A DNA stretch of 64,000 nt from Candidatus Gastranaerophilales bacterium (GCA_944324905.1 CALUYB010000003.1:104937-168936); one strand, 5' to 3'; shown: positions 23,609 through 32,672, numbered from the stretch's first letter. A program made the numbers and translations. Notes: generated from the sequence alone by a model not told the origin.

Positions 23609-25498
23609 ATGAGTACAAACATCAATTTATCAGACATTTTAAAGAAAATCGCTAACGATACCGGTTTTCTTGGTTCGGCAGGTTCAAAATTCACTCAAGG
23701 TGAAACACTTGAAGTCCTATTTGTTTCAGGTGGAAGCAATAAGGGCGACTCTCTTGTTTTAAAAGACAGCAGTGGTGACAATTACAGTATTTCGGCTCAA
23801 AGTTTACAAGGATATTTATCTGATGAAGAATTTAATGCCCTTATGAATGGTGGTGCAAACAAGACTGTTGATGAAAATGTTGCAGCTAATGCTACTCAAA
23901 TTGTGTTAGGAACTGCAAAAGCGGATGAGGTTGACAAGAGTGAAAATGTTGACAGTGCTGACAATGTTCAAGCAGCAGATCAAGTTGACTCAACTCAAAA
24001 TGTTCAATCTACAAAAGATGCAGATGCAATTCAAAAAGAAATTGATAAGCTTCAACAGCAAAGGGATGTCAACAGGCAATCAATGGAAACCCTTAAAGAA
24101 CAAATTGAAGATTTAAGGGATAAAATTGAGCAATCAATAGCTGACGCACTTGATGCTATGGAAGACATTGAGGAAGAACAAAAGAAAAAAGCAGAAGAAA
24201 TCGTTGCTGAGGAACTTAAAAAGTACCAAAACTCAAACGGTGAAATGTCGCAAGACCAGTTTAGTGCAAATGTAAAAGCTGCTCTTGCTGAAATTAATCC
24301 ATCAATGAGTGAAGCATTGACACATATTATGTCAGCAGATACTGATATGGCTTTGATGGGCAATTTACTTGACCAATTAAGCCAAAAAGTAGAAATTGAT
24401 AAACAATTTGACGAACAAATTGATACACAAGAACAGGCAAAACAAGCTGCTGAAGCAGCTGAAGAAGCTGCAAAATGTTGTGACCCAATTGGCGCAAACT
24501 TTGGCGAAAGTTTAGGATTTGACCTTGACGGTGATGGTGATGCTGGACAAATTCAAATTGATTTCTTCTATGATGCTGATGGCGATGGCAAAATCAACTC
24601 TCTAAACGACTTTGTTGGTGCAAAATCTGATGCACAAGGTCAAGATGGTTGGTCCGAAATGTCTGCTATGGACGTTGATGGCGATGGTACTATCACAGGC
24701 GATGAAATGGCAGATAAAGATGTTAAGGTCATGATTACCGAAATTGATGATGATGGCACAAAATCACAACGTGCTATGTCAATTGATGAATTCACCGAAC
24801 AAGTCGGCAAAGGGGATTTAGAAATAAATGCTCAAAAACATGATCAAATCAGCAATAATGTAGCAGGGCCTTTCGGATTTAGCGACAATGCAAATAATCA
24901 AATGCTCGGCACATTTGATATAGGCTTTAGCAACGATGAAAGCGTTGATACTGTCGGATATCAAACTTTAGATGATCAAAATTGGCTTGTTGAAAATTAT
25001 TCAGGAAATATGGACTTAGAAAGCTTAAAAGAAGAAGGCGTTGATGTTTCTAACGTTCAAGCTCAAGAAGGCACTGAAGCAACACAAGCAACTGAAATGA
25101 CACAATTTGAAGAATTTGTTAATGAGTACCGCGATACAGTAATGCCTCAATTGCAAACACAAATTAATGATGCTTATATGCAACTTGGATTATCACAAGA
25201 CGCAATCGATATTTACAAAGACTTAGCTCAAGCAACTGCTGATCTTGAAGGTCAAAAAATAGCTGATGAGCTTGAAGCAAAAGAAAAAGAACAGCTTGAA
25301 GCTATTGAAAAAGAAGAAGCTGAATCTGAAGAGGAAAATGTTGACGGCGTAAAGGATGAAACAACCACTGATGATGTAGTTGAAGAACCTGAAATTGACC
25401 CTAAATTCAGTGTCGATACACCTGAATCTGGTTTGGCAGATCCATTAGAAGCCGCTAAGGATTTAATCCTTGAAGAAGAAAAACCTGACGAAGTGTAA
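23609..25498 (+). CDS. Large acidic protein with three EF-hand/dockerin-like calcium loops
   Basis: 629 residues, very acidic. AAAGGA lies 7 nt before the ATG. Residues 100-140 are a low-complexity VDS/NVQ-rich stretch (SENVDSADNVQAADQVDS), residues 140-290 a long coiled coil, then three calcium loops: DLDGDGDAG (305-313), DADGDGKIN (322-330) and DVDGDGTITGDE (355-366). A second coiled coil and an acidic tail end the protein. There is no signal peptide, although such loops are usually extracellular. It shares acidity and Asp-rich calcium-type motifs with the protein starting at 62106. Function unknown; a surface or secreted scaffold is a guess. Confidence 0.75.
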   Translation: MSTNINLSDILKKIANDTGFLGSAGSKFTQGETLEVLFVSGGSNKGDSLVLKDSSGDNYSISAQSLQGYLSDEEFNALMNGGANKTVDENVAANATQIVLGTAKADEVDKSENVDSADNVQAADQVDSTQNVQSTKDADAIQKEIDKLQQQRDVNRQSMETLKEQIEDLRDKIEQSIADALDAMEDIEEEQKKKAEEIVAEELKKYQNSNGEMSQDQFSANVKAALAEINPSMSEALTHIMSADTDMALMGNLLDQLSQKVEIDKQFDEQIDTQEQAKQAAEAAEEAAKCCDPIGANFGESLGFDLDGDGDAGQIQIDFFYDADGDGKINSLNDFVGAKSDAQGQDGWSEMSAMDVDGDGTITGDEMADKDVKVMITEIDDDGTKSQRAMSIDEFTEQVGKGDLEINAQKHDQISNNVAGPFGFSDNANNQMLGTFDIGFSNDESVDTVGYQTLDDQNWLVENYSGNMDLESLKEEGVDVSNVQAQEGTEATQATEMTQFEEFVNEYRDTVMPQLQTQINDAYMQLGLSQDAIDIYKDLAQATADLEGQKIADELEAKEKEQLEAIEKEEAESEEENVDGVKDETTTDDVVEEPEIDPKFSVDTPESGLADPLEAAKDLILEEEKPDEV

Positions 25499-25507
25499 AC
25501 TCATAAT

Positions 25508-25536
25508 TAACGCCCCATTTTTGGGGCGTTTTTTTA
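25508..25536 (+). terminator. Intrinsic terminator after the EF-hand gene
   Basis: AACGCCCCA / TGGGGCGTT stem with a T-rich loop, followed by seven T. It also ends close to the convergent exporter gene (stop at 25534). Confidence 0.9.
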
Positions 25537-27129
25537 TATAATACCTCTGTGTTTAAATATTCTGTAATAAGCTCGAATAGTTGTAACAACTTTTCTGCGC
25601 TTTGGCATTTTAAATAAAAGTATAAAAGGAATTGCCAAAATACACATTATAGCTAAGAGCAAAAATACGTCATAAAAGGCGCATAATTTTGATTGCAAGA
25701 GCATTTGCTTGTATAAATATCCGTTAGCTTTTTTAGCGGCAATATATGGAGCAAAATAGGTCATAAATTTAGTTTTTAGGACCAAAATTTTGTATTGAAA
25801 ATTTAAATTAGTGGGTGATAGGTAAGCTACAAGGTAATTTTGATGAATTTGCGAAACTCTTGTTACAAAAGTTGAAACAGCGGAAGTTGAAATAGCGGTA
25901 ACGATATTTTTAAATAGCGCGTGTAATCCTGCAGCATCTGCAAGTTTGGTTTTAGAAAGGGTTATAAATGAAAGTGCGCTAACAGGTACGAAAGTCACCG
26001 CTATTCCAATTCCTAAAATAATATTTGGTAAAATAATATTCTCAAGTGATGATGTTGTATTTAATCTTGAAAACATAAATACCGAGCTTGCCATTATTAA
26101 AAGCCCGATTACGGTTAAAAGTCTGTTTTCGACTCTGTCTGCAATTTTGCCCATAATCAAAAGACCTATAAAACAGGATATTGCCCTTGGAAACACAGAA
26201 ACACCTGCAAAATAAGGGGAATAGCCTAGCATATTTTGCCCAAACATTGGTATTAAAAGCAATGTTCCATAGAGCATGATGTTTATAAATGAGCTAATAA
26301 ATGTCCCTACTAAAAAATTCCTATCTTTAAATACTCTAACGTCAACTATTGGTTTTTTTGTTTCTAATTCCCAAACGTAGAAAAATACAAATGACACAAT
26401 TGATATTAAAGTTAGCCAGTAAATCCAATATGTATCAAACCAGTTAAATTGCTCTCCTTTATCTAAAACTATTTGCATACATGCCATAGCAAGAATTATT
26501 GAAAAAAGCCCAACATAGTCCATTTTGCGCTTTGGTGCATTCTCGTTTTTTTCTCCTGTTATAAAGAATTTTATCAATACAAGGCTGATAAGACATATTG
26601 GGATATTCATTATAAAAACCCACTTCCATGAGTAATTATCAGTTAAATAACCACCTACAAACGGACCAAAAAGCGGTGAAAACATAGCAGCAAAACCAAA
26701 AAATCCCATCGCGACACCTTTTTTCTCAGGCGGAAATGTTTCAAGCAAAACAGCCTGTGCAAGTGGTAAAAGTGCGCCGCCTGCAGCACCCTGAACAACA
26801 CGACAAAGTATCAGCATATGTAAATCTTTTGAAAGCAAACAGAGTATGCAGCCAAGGCAAAACAAGCTTACACTCCAGTATGCAACACTCTTTTTACCGC
26901 TGGCGTTCATCCACCAGCCAAAAATTGGGAGCATAATTCCGCCCGATATTATGTAAGCGGTGATAATACTGTTTGCCTCATATGGCGTTGCACCAAAGTA
27001 GCCTGCAATGTGAGGCTGGCAAACGTTTGTTGCAGATGACGCTACCATTGACATAAATGCCGGCAAAAGTATCGTTATTGCTACTATATAAGGGTTAACC
27101 TTCTTTTTTGTTGTTAGTTGCTTTGGCAT
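25534..27129 (-). CDS. DHA2-family multidrug exporter (EmrB-like)
   Basis: 531 residues, 14 predicted membrane helices, the DHA2 (drug:H+ antiporter 2) size. It has GAAGGALLPLAQAVLLE and the motif C-like stretch GPFVGGYLTDN. EmrB-type pumps work with an HlyD adaptor (EmrA) and TolC; those partners lie at 52641-55653. AAAGG precedes the ATG. A palindrome with arms TTGTGTTAT/ATAACACAA lies just upstream (27141-27166), nearly the same as the one between marR and tolC, so the same repressor should control it. Confidence 0.9.
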   Translation of the reverse strand: MPKQLTTKKKVNPYIVAITILLPAFMSMVASSATNVCQPHIAGYFGATPYEANSIITAYIISGGIMLPIFGWWMNASGKKSVAYWSVSLFCLGCILCLLSKDLHMLILCRVVQGAAGGALLPLAQAVLLETFPPEKKGVAMGFFGFAAMFSPLFGPFVGGYLTDNYSWKWVFIMNIPICLISLVLIKFFITGEKNENAPKRKMDYVGLFSIILAMACMQIVLDKGEQFNWFDTYWIYWLTLISIVSFVFFYVWELETKKPIVDVRVFKDRNFLVGTFISSFINIMLYGTLLLIPMFGQNMLGYSPYFAGVSVFPRAISCFIGLLIMGKIADRVENRLLTVIGLLIMASSVFMFSRLNTTSSLENIILPNIILGIGIAVTFVPVSALSFITLSKTKLADAAGLHALFKNIVTAISTSAVSTFVTRVSQIHQNYLVAYLSPTNLNFQYKILVLKTKFMTYFAPYIAAKKANGYLYKQMLLQSKLCAFYDVFLLLAIMCILAIPFILLFKMPKRRKVVTTIRAYYRIFKHRGII

Positions 27130-27140
27130 GCTTTTATTAC

Positions 27141-27166
27141 CTTTGTGTTATGATGATAACACAAAG
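27141..27166. promoter_or_regulatory. MarR-type operator upstream of the emrB-like gene
   Basis: A perfect inverted repeat with 11-bp arms CTTTGTGTTAT and ATAACACAAAG and a 4-bp spacer GATG. The core matches the site at 54223-54244 in 21 of 22 positions. Position just upstream of the start fits repression. Confidence 0.85.
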
Positions 27167-27183
27167 GTAAATCTATGCAAAGT

Positions 27184-27567
27184 TTAATTTTTATGGAAAT
27201 TTTGTGTAAACGTTATAATTCTATCCAGCACATCTTTTGATATTATATGTTCTATTGCGCAGGCATTTTTTTGTGATTCTTCATCAGATGCACCGAGAAC
27301 ATATCTAAAAAACTCATATAATGACTTATGTTTATTTACAACTTCTTTTGCAGTGGCTTCGCCAAGGGGTGTTATGGATATAGCATCGTATCTTCCATAA
27401 TTAATGAGTTTCTTCTGAGCTAATTTCTTTAGTGCTTCTGTTGTCGAAGCTCTTGTCACACCGAGTTTGCGTGATACATCTATTGCTTTAACTGTGTTAT
27501 TCTCTTTAAGAATTAAATAGATAGCCTCCAGATAGTCTTCAAGGCTCGATGTCAGTTTTTCATTCAT
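27184..27567 (-). CDS. DtxR/MntR-family metal-dependent repressor
   Basis: 127 residues, the short form without the SH3-like domain. The N-terminal winged helix reads LTSSLEDYLEAIYLI and VSRKLGVTRASTTEALKKL; the C-terminal dimerisation and metal domain has HKSLYEFF and NACAIEHIIS, matching the His/Cys/Glu metal ligands of the family. It represses genes when Mn2+ or Fe2+ is bound. It lies 12 bp after the gene 28626-27580 and is probably in the same operon, with tandem operator-like sites at 28639-28674 upstream, which suggests it regulates its own operon. Confidence 0.85.
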   Translation of the reverse strand: MNEKLTSSLEDYLEAIYLILKENNTVKAIDVSRKLGVTRASTTEALKKLAQKKLINYGRYDAISITPLGEATAKEVVNKHKSLYEFFRYVLGASDEESQKNACAIEHIISKDVLDRIITFTQNFHKN

Positions 27568-27579
27568 TTTTTAATTATG

Positions 27580-28626
27580 TTAATGAATGCCCGCTTTGTC
27601 AAGTTTTGTGTCAGCATTGTTGTTGCGATAACCAATTGCAGCTCTGTAGCCTGAGACAAGATACATAACTGGTAATAGCGGTTCAATCCATTTTACACCG
27701 GATAGCACACCTGCAGTTGCAATATCGTCCGTATGTAGGGCAATGTCAAGTGCCTCAGGCTTCCTTTCTTCTTGTTTACCAGTATTTTTATTCTTTGCGC
27801 ATTTATTTATAATTGGATTAATAAAATTATTTCCGATGAAATTTGCAATTCTGCTGCCTCCAAAGACTCCAACTGCTAAAATGCCGCTTAGTATTACACC
27901 TGTTTTTTTAAGTGGAGTCAAGTTTTTTATTATCCCCGCTTTGTTTAGCTTTTCTGCCGTAAATAAAAATGCCCCTGCGCCAACATTACAAAGAAATATA
28001 TTGGCGAAAAACTGATAAATGCCTTCTTTAATTTTATCTGTTGCTTTTTCTTTTGTAAGATTTCCTGTAATTTTATCGGCTGCCATTCCTCCTGCTATAC
28101 CGCTTGCAACAGGGATAAAGCCCATAATCGAGAGCTTAGCTATTTCTTGCAGAATTTTATCACTGGTTATATTTTCTTTTGCCACAAATAAAGTTGAAAT
28201 AAGATTTTCTGAATTTTTTTGACCTTTTATACCCTTAAGCAAGCTGTCTGTTTCCTTTAGGTTTAACATTTTATTCTTTGCTTTATTTAGAATTTTTTTT
28301 ATGTCAGAACCAATTATATTCTCTTGTATAAAATTATCAATTGCCTCTCGTTGTTTATTTAAAATTTGTTTTTTCGGTATTGTATCAATTAGTTTTTCGC
28401 CTTTGATTTTTATATTTTTTGCGCAAAATAGAGTGGCTGTAACTATGCTGCTAAGTATTATAAAGTTTTTTATTGCTGCATTTTTTCTTTCTTCCTTGCT
28501 GCGGGAAAAGGTGTCTTTTAGTCCATACGCAAAAGCCGAGGCAATAAGAATATTTGGCATTTTTCTGCTCAATGTATTTGATAATAATGGCTGATCTAAA
28601 AATTTTCCAATTGATGTAAGTTTCAT
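27580..28626 (-). CDS. Lineage-specific membrane protein in an operon with a DtxR repressor
   Basis: 348 residues; not a family I know. About five or six hydrophobic stretches (near residues 20-40, 50-70, 170-190, 205-225, 240-265) alternate with Lys-rich helical segments. The start at ATG 28626 has AAAGGA 6 nt upstream; a longer start at 28656 would run into the operator. Its link to a metal repressor hints at a metal-related role. It resembles the riboswitch-controlled protein 2612-4126 in build, though I cannot claim homology. Confidence 0.65.
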   Translation of the reverse strand: MKLTSIGKFLDQPLLSNTLSRKMPNILIASAFAYGLKDTFSRSKEERKNAAIKNFIILSSIVTATLFCAKNIKIKGEKLIDTIPKKQILNKQREAIDNFIQENIIGSDIKKILNKAKNKMLNLKETDSLLKGIKGQKNSENLISTLFVAKENITSDKILQEIAKLSIMGFIPVASGIAGGMAADKITGNLTKEKATDKIKEGIYQFFANIFLCNVGAGAFLFTAEKLNKAGIIKNLTPLKKTGVILSGILAVGVFGGSRIANFIGNNFINPIINKCAKNKNTGKQEERKPEALDIALHTDDIATAGVLSGVKWIEPLLPVMYLVSGYRAAIGYRNNNADTKLDKAGIH

Positions 28627-28638
28627 GTGATTTCCTTT

Positions 28639-28674
28639 GTTAGCTCTGCCTAACATATGTTAGACATGCCTAAC
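28639..28674. promoter_or_regulatory. Tandem GTTAG-n6-CTAAC operators, DtxR-like
   Basis: Two sites, 28639-28654 (GTTAGCTCTGCCTAAC) and 28659-28674 (GTTAGACATGCCTAAC), are spaced 20 bp centre to centre, two DNA turns. DtxR-family boxes are classically TTAGG...CTAA-type palindromes, so these fit the DtxR-type protein coded just downstream. Confidence 0.7.
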
Positions 28675-28767
28675 AATAAAATAATAATAAAATTTTGTCA
28701 ATACTATAAAAATACAATTGCGCAATATGCGACAATTTGTTATATTTAAAAAAAATCAGGGGAATTT

Positions 28768-29469
28768 ATGAAAAAAATTATACTAGTTTTTTTGTTTTTA
28801 TTTTTCTGTAGCCCTGTTTTAGCGCTTCAAAATCTGTATTTTAACGGATTTATTTCTGATAATGCTCAAGTAATTTCAAATGATGCTGAAAATATAATTA
28901 ACTCCTATTTATTTGATTTGCAAAAGAAAACGGGTTCTGACATAGCAATTGTTACTCTTAATACTTTGAATAACCAAAGTGTCGAGCAGGCAACACTGGA
29001 GATTGGGCGCAAGTACAAAATTGGTGCTAAAAATCTAAACAATGGCGCTGTAATTCTCGTTGTCGTAAAAGATAGGGTAATGAGGATTGAAACTGGCTAT
29101 GGGCTTGAGGGTATAATCACAGATGCCCATGCGGGCAGAATTCGTGACTTAATGTTGCCATATTTTAAAAACAACCGATATGAGGATGGAATCGTAAAGG
29201 GTTCTTATATTTTAGCAATTGATATTGCAAAAGGTTATGGGACTGAGCTTTCAGATAATCCCCCCAAAATTAAGCCCCTAAAGAGCGCAACAGACGATAT
29301 GGATTATATTTTGTTTCTTTTAATATGGCTGGTTATCCTAAAATTTACGTTTAACTTTCGCGGCGGATATTGTGGTATTACATATTTAGGCGGAGGAGGT
29401 TCTTCAGGCTTTGGAGGCTTCGGCGGCGGCGGTGGATTTGGAGGCGGTGGCGCCTCGGGAAGGTGGTAA
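28768..29469 (+). CDS. TPM-domain membrane protein
   Basis: 233 residues: signal peptide (KKIILVFLFLFFCSPVLA), a TPM domain (residues 25-155, with ISDNAQVIS, GSDIAIVTLNTL, RIETGYGLEG and GIVKGSYILA), one membrane helix (about 175-190), and a Gly-rich tail (GGGGSSGFGGFGGGGGF). It is typically paired with LemA, as here. The domain is exposed outside the cytoplasmic membrane and is implicated in membrane-protein or photosystem repair in other lineages; its role here is unproven. AGGGGA precedes the ATG. Confidence 0.88.
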   Translation: MKKIILVFLFLFFCSPVLALQNLYFNGFISDNAQVISNDAENIINSYLFDLQKKTGSDIAIVTLNTLNNQSVEQATLEIGRKYKIGAKNLNNGAVILVVVKDRVMRIETGYGLEGIITDAHAGRIRDLMLPYFKNNRYEDGIVKGSYILAIDIAKGYGTELSDNPPKIKPLKSATDDMDYILFLLIWLVILKFTFNFRGGYCGITYLGGGGSSGFGGFGGGGGFGGGGASGRW

Positions 29470-30161
29470 TGTATAGCATTGAAAAATATTTAAGTGATTT
29501 AACTAAAGTCCTTGGCGATAGTTTAAAATCGGTATTTATTTACGGTTCAGCTGCAAGATTTGAGCAAAAGAATAATATAAATTTAATGATGATTTTAGAC
29601 AGCTTTTGCGGTGACGACATAAGAGCCTGTACAAAAATCACTAAAAAATGGGTCTGTTCTAAAAATCCCATGCCTGTATTTATAACTTACGATGAGTGGA
29701 AAAGTTCATCAGATACATATGCCCTTGAATATTCCGATATTGTTGATTTTCATAAAATTATTTATGGCAAGGACTATATTTCACAAATTGCAATTAAGCG
29801 CGATGACCTGCGTTTGCAGTGTGAGCGCGAAATTAAAAGTTTGCTTATGAAGCTCAGAGCTTTTTATATTTTAAATTCCAATTCTAAAATGCGATTGAAG
29901 GGCTTTCTTTTACCTTGTTGCAATACTTTTATGACAATTTTTAGAGGGATTTTAAGATTAAACGAAATTCCTGTTAAAAATGATGATAATTATATTATAA
30001 CAACTGCTGCAAATGTTTGTGGTATTAGCGAAGAAGTCTTTCAAGCAATTTTAGATAATAAAACAGGTGTTTCAAAAATTAAAAACAAAAATCTGTACAA
30101 TGTTTTAGATAATTTAATATCTGAACTTGAAATTTTGTTGTGTTACGTTAATTCAATTTAA
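29469..30161 (+). CDS. Nucleotidyltransferase-like protein with degenerate active site
   Basis: 230 residues. Residues 20-50 resemble the Pol-beta/MNT-type nucleotidyltransferase core (KSVFIYGSAARFEQK, then NINLMMILD), but the first catalytic Asp of the expected DxD motif is Asn and the following residues are hydrophobic, so catalysis is doubtful. The rest is helical. The start ATG overlaps the stop of the TPM gene (TAATG). The longer open frame upstream only reads the Gly-tail codons in another frame. It sits between TPM and lemA, and probably works with them. Confidence 0.65.
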   Translation: MYSIEKYLSDLTKVLGDSLKSVFIYGSAARFEQKNNINLMMILDSFCGDDIRACTKITKKWVCSKNPMPVFITYDEWKSSSDTYALEYSDIVDFHKIIYGKDYISQIAIKRDDLRLQCEREIKSLLMKLRAFYILNSNSKMRLKGFLLPCCNTFMTIFRGILRLNEIPVKNDDNYIITTAANVCGISEEVFQAILDNKTGVSKIKNKNLYNVLDNLISELEILLCYVNSI

Positions 30162-30170
30162 GGAGAGTAT

Positions 30171-30749
30171 ATGAATAAAAAGTTTCCTGCAATCGGCATA
30201 GTTGTAATAGTTCTGATAATAATTTGTATGGGGTTCTTGAACTCTTATAACTCATTACAAATTATGGATGAAAATGCAAATTCAAAATGGGCTCAAGTTG
30301 ATAACCAGCTAAAAAGGAGAAATGACCTTATACCTAATCTTGTTGCAACCGTAAAGGGTTACGCTCAACATGAAAGTCAAATTTTTAGCGATGTTGCTAA
30401 TGCTCGCGCAAAACTTTCAGGTTCTCTAAAAACTGATGATTTAAAATCAGTTCAACAAAGCGCAAATGAGCTTAATGGTGCGCTTTCAAGATTGCTTTTA
30501 GTTGTTGAAAGGTATCCTGATTTAAAGGCAGATAAAAATTTTATCGCATTGCAGGACGAACTGGCAGGAACTGAAAATAGAATTGCTGTTGCAAGAATGG
30601 ATTATAACGAGAGTGTAAAAACTTTAAATGCAAAAATCAGAACATTTCCGACATCGATAATTGCTAACTTTGCAAATATAAAATCTCGTGATTATTTTGA
30701 AGTAGACGAACAGGAAAAAGCAGTTCCAACAGTTGATTTTACAAAATGA
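30171..30749 (+). CDS. lemA: LemA-family protein
   Basis: 192 residues, the usual LemA length. It has one N-terminal membrane helix (IGIVVIVLIIICMGFLNSYN), then the conserved WAQVDNQLKRRNDLIPNL and VARMDYNESVKTLNAKIR segments. LemA proteins form coiled-coil bundles facing the periplasm or cytoplasm; their job is not settled. AAGGAG lies before the ATG. Third gene of the TPM-NTase-LemA-Mpg operon; it overlaps mpg by 4 bp (ATGA). Confidence 0.95.
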   Translation: MNKKFPAIGIVVIVLIIICMGFLNSYNSLQIMDENANSKWAQVDNQLKRRNDLIPNLVATVKGYAQHESQIFSDVANARAKLSGSLKTDDLKSVQQSANELNGALSRLLLVVERYPDLKADKNFIALQDELAGTENRIAVARMDYNESVKTLNAKIRTFPTSIIANFANIKSRDYFEVDEQEKAVPTVDFTK

Positions 30750-31297
30750 AAAAGTTAAACAGACAATTTTATAATTCTCACCCCACAGTCGTTGCGCGCA
30801 ATCTTTTGGGCTGTGTTTTGTGTGTAAAACAGCCTGATGGAACAGTTAAAAAGGGTATAATTGTTGAAACAGAGGCATATAGGCAAGATGAAGAATCTTG
30901 TCATGCCTTTAAAGGCGTAACAAAACGCTCTAAAACTCTTTTTATGAAAGAAGGTACTTTATATGTTTATTTTACTTACGGGATGCACTATTGCGTTAAT
31001 TTTGTGACCGAAACAGAAGGAATAGGCAGCGCTGTTTTAATTAGAGCGCTTGAGCCTCTTTTTTGTGATGACATAAAAATTTGCTCAGGCCCTGCTAAAC
31101 TTTGCAAGGCACTTGGAATAACAACTGATTTTAATGAAATTGATACCTGTGCTGACAATTCAAAAGTTTGGATAGAAACATATGAAAGTATCCCTGACAG
31201 TAAAGTTGTAAAAACAACAAGAATTGGCATAAAAAAAGCAACAGAACTCCCTTGGCGGTATTATATAAAAGAAAACAAGTGCGTTTCAAAAAAATAG
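30746..31297 (+). CDS. mpg: 3-methyladenine DNA glycosylase (AAG/MPG type)
   Basis: 183 residues. It shows the AAG fold signatures: ARNLLGCVLC, the catalytic Glu in VETEAYRQDEESCHAFKG, and YVYFTYGMHYCVNFV. It removes alkylated and deaminated purines from DNA. It is the last gene of the LemA operon, linked by an ATGA overlap. Its stop is followed immediately by the stop of the convergent gene. Confidence 0.93.
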   Translation: MKKLNRQFYNSHPTVVARNLLGCVLCVKQPDGTVKKGIIVETEAYRQDEESCHAFKGVTKRSKTLFMKEGTLYVYFTYGMHYCVNFVTETEGIGSAVLIRALEPLFCDDIKICSGPAKLCKALGITTDFNEIDTCADNSKVWIETYESIPDSKVVKTTRIGIKKATELPWRYYIKENKCVSKK

Positions 31298-32596
31298 TTA
31301 AAGATTTGCAGTTTGTTCCAAGCTTTCAACATCAACTTCTCTTAAGAAATTTATCCAACATGAATAATATTGAGCAAGCGCATACGTGTAGCCCAAAATT
31401 ATTGATCTGTAAGATTGCTCTATAACTATTAGTGATGTCAAGTCAGTTTTGCCTTCTTCATAGTTCTTTTTAGATGTTTTCATCATTGTTTTTGAATCTT
31501 CTATAAGGCTGTCAGTGTAATAGTTTAAATTAACTCTGGCATTTATTAATTTTTCATATGCGCTACTTAAATTCGCAAAGGCGTTGTTTTGTGCAGCAGC
31601 ATATTTTAATTGCGCCTTTTCTATTTCAAGTTTGGCATTTTTAATTTCGGGCGAGTAATTGTAAAGTACGGGCAAATTAACAAGGCTAGCGCCGGCGTAT
31701 GCACCATGGAGAAATTTACCTTCGCCCGAGATACCAATCGGTTGATACAGATAACCTGCTGTAATTTCGACATCAGGAACTCTTTGACTTGTTGCGATTT
31801 TAAGATTATTTTTAGCAACTTCTATTTCTTTTTGCGCAATTTTAAGGTCGTACCTGTGTTGTTCTGCGAGTGCTAAAATGTCACTGAATGAAGGTAATTC
31901 AGATTTTGGTGAGGGAGTTAATAATTTGTCAAAATTTTCATCTTCATCAAATGTTGTAACAATTGAATCATAAATTGGGTCAGTATCCATTACGCTATTA
32001 AATTGAAAGCGCGCTGACATAATACTTGTCCTTGCGGTGTTGAGTTGCGTTCTTACATGGTTTAATGAAATGTCAGCCTGTATAACATCTGTTTCTGTGG
32101 CTTTGCCACTTTTATATCTTTGTTTAACAAGTCTATTAATTTCGCTTAGTGATTTTTCTTCCATTTCTAAAGATTGCGCAACTGACTTTGCGTTTACAAG
32201 ATTTATATAAGCCTCCCTTACATCCATCTTAAGGTCAAAATTTTTATATCTTGATGTCTCTTCGCTAACTTCGTAGTTAGCTATAGCACTTTTTTTTCTA
32301 TATTTGCGCTTAAATACCTCGATTAGTTGGCTTATGCCAATAGTATGTGGGTTGCCTGAGCCTGCTTGACCCATGTTCCAATATGCATCCAGTGAGGGAT
32401 TTTGAAGTCTGTTAGCAACTTTTATATCATTTTTAGATATTTCTACGTTAAGTTTTTGAGTATCAAGTTCAATACTATTGTCTATTGCAACTTTTAACGC
32501 TTCATCAAGTGTAATTTGCTTTATATTCTCAATTGCCAACGCACTTGTTGCCAAAGCTAGTGTAATAAATAACGCCAGTATTGTTTTAAATTTCAC
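31298..32596 (-). CDS. TolC-family outer-membrane factor (CzcC-like)
   Basis: 432 residues, with a signal peptide (KFKTILALFITLALATSALA) and the two repeated helical and strand halves of outer-membrane efflux proteins (ITLDEALKVAIDNS near the start, VEVAKNNLKIATSQRVPDVEI region in the second half). The start is GTG; no better start was seen. It is closer to CzcC-type factors than to the TolC at 54259. No RND pump or adaptor is adjacent, so its partners are elsewhere. Confidence 0.85.
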   Translation of the reverse strand: MKFKTILALFITLALATSALAIENIKQITLDEALKVAIDNSIELDTQKLNVEISKNDIKVANRLQNPSLDAYWNMGQAGSGNPHTIGISQLIEVFKRKYRKKSAIANYEVSEETSRYKNFDLKMDVREAYINLVNAKSVAQSLEMEEKSLSEINRLVKQRYKSGKATETDVIQADISLNHVRTQLNTARTSIMSARFQFNSVMDTDPIYDSIVTTFDEDENFDKLLTPSPKSELPSFSDILALAEQHRYDLKIAQKEIEVAKNNLKIATSQRVPDVEITAGYLYQPIGISGEGKFLHGAYAGASLVNLPVLYNYSPEIKNAKLEIEKAQLKYAAAQNNAFANLSSAYEKLINARVNLNYYTDSLIEDSKTMMKTSKKNYEEGKTDLTSLIVIEQSYRSIILGYTYALAQYYSCWINFLREVDVESLEQTANL

Positions 32597-32672
32597 TTAG
32601 TACCCATCTTGCTAATTTACAATATAATCTTACCATTAATATTAAGATATAGCATGTTCGTTACAAATCTGT

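Noticed and set aside
29370..29468. N-terminal extension of the nucleotidyltransferase-like gene
   Set aside because: It is Arg/Trp-rich because it reads the Gly-rich tail of the TPM gene out of frame. The ATG at 29469 overlaps the TPM stop and is the natural start.
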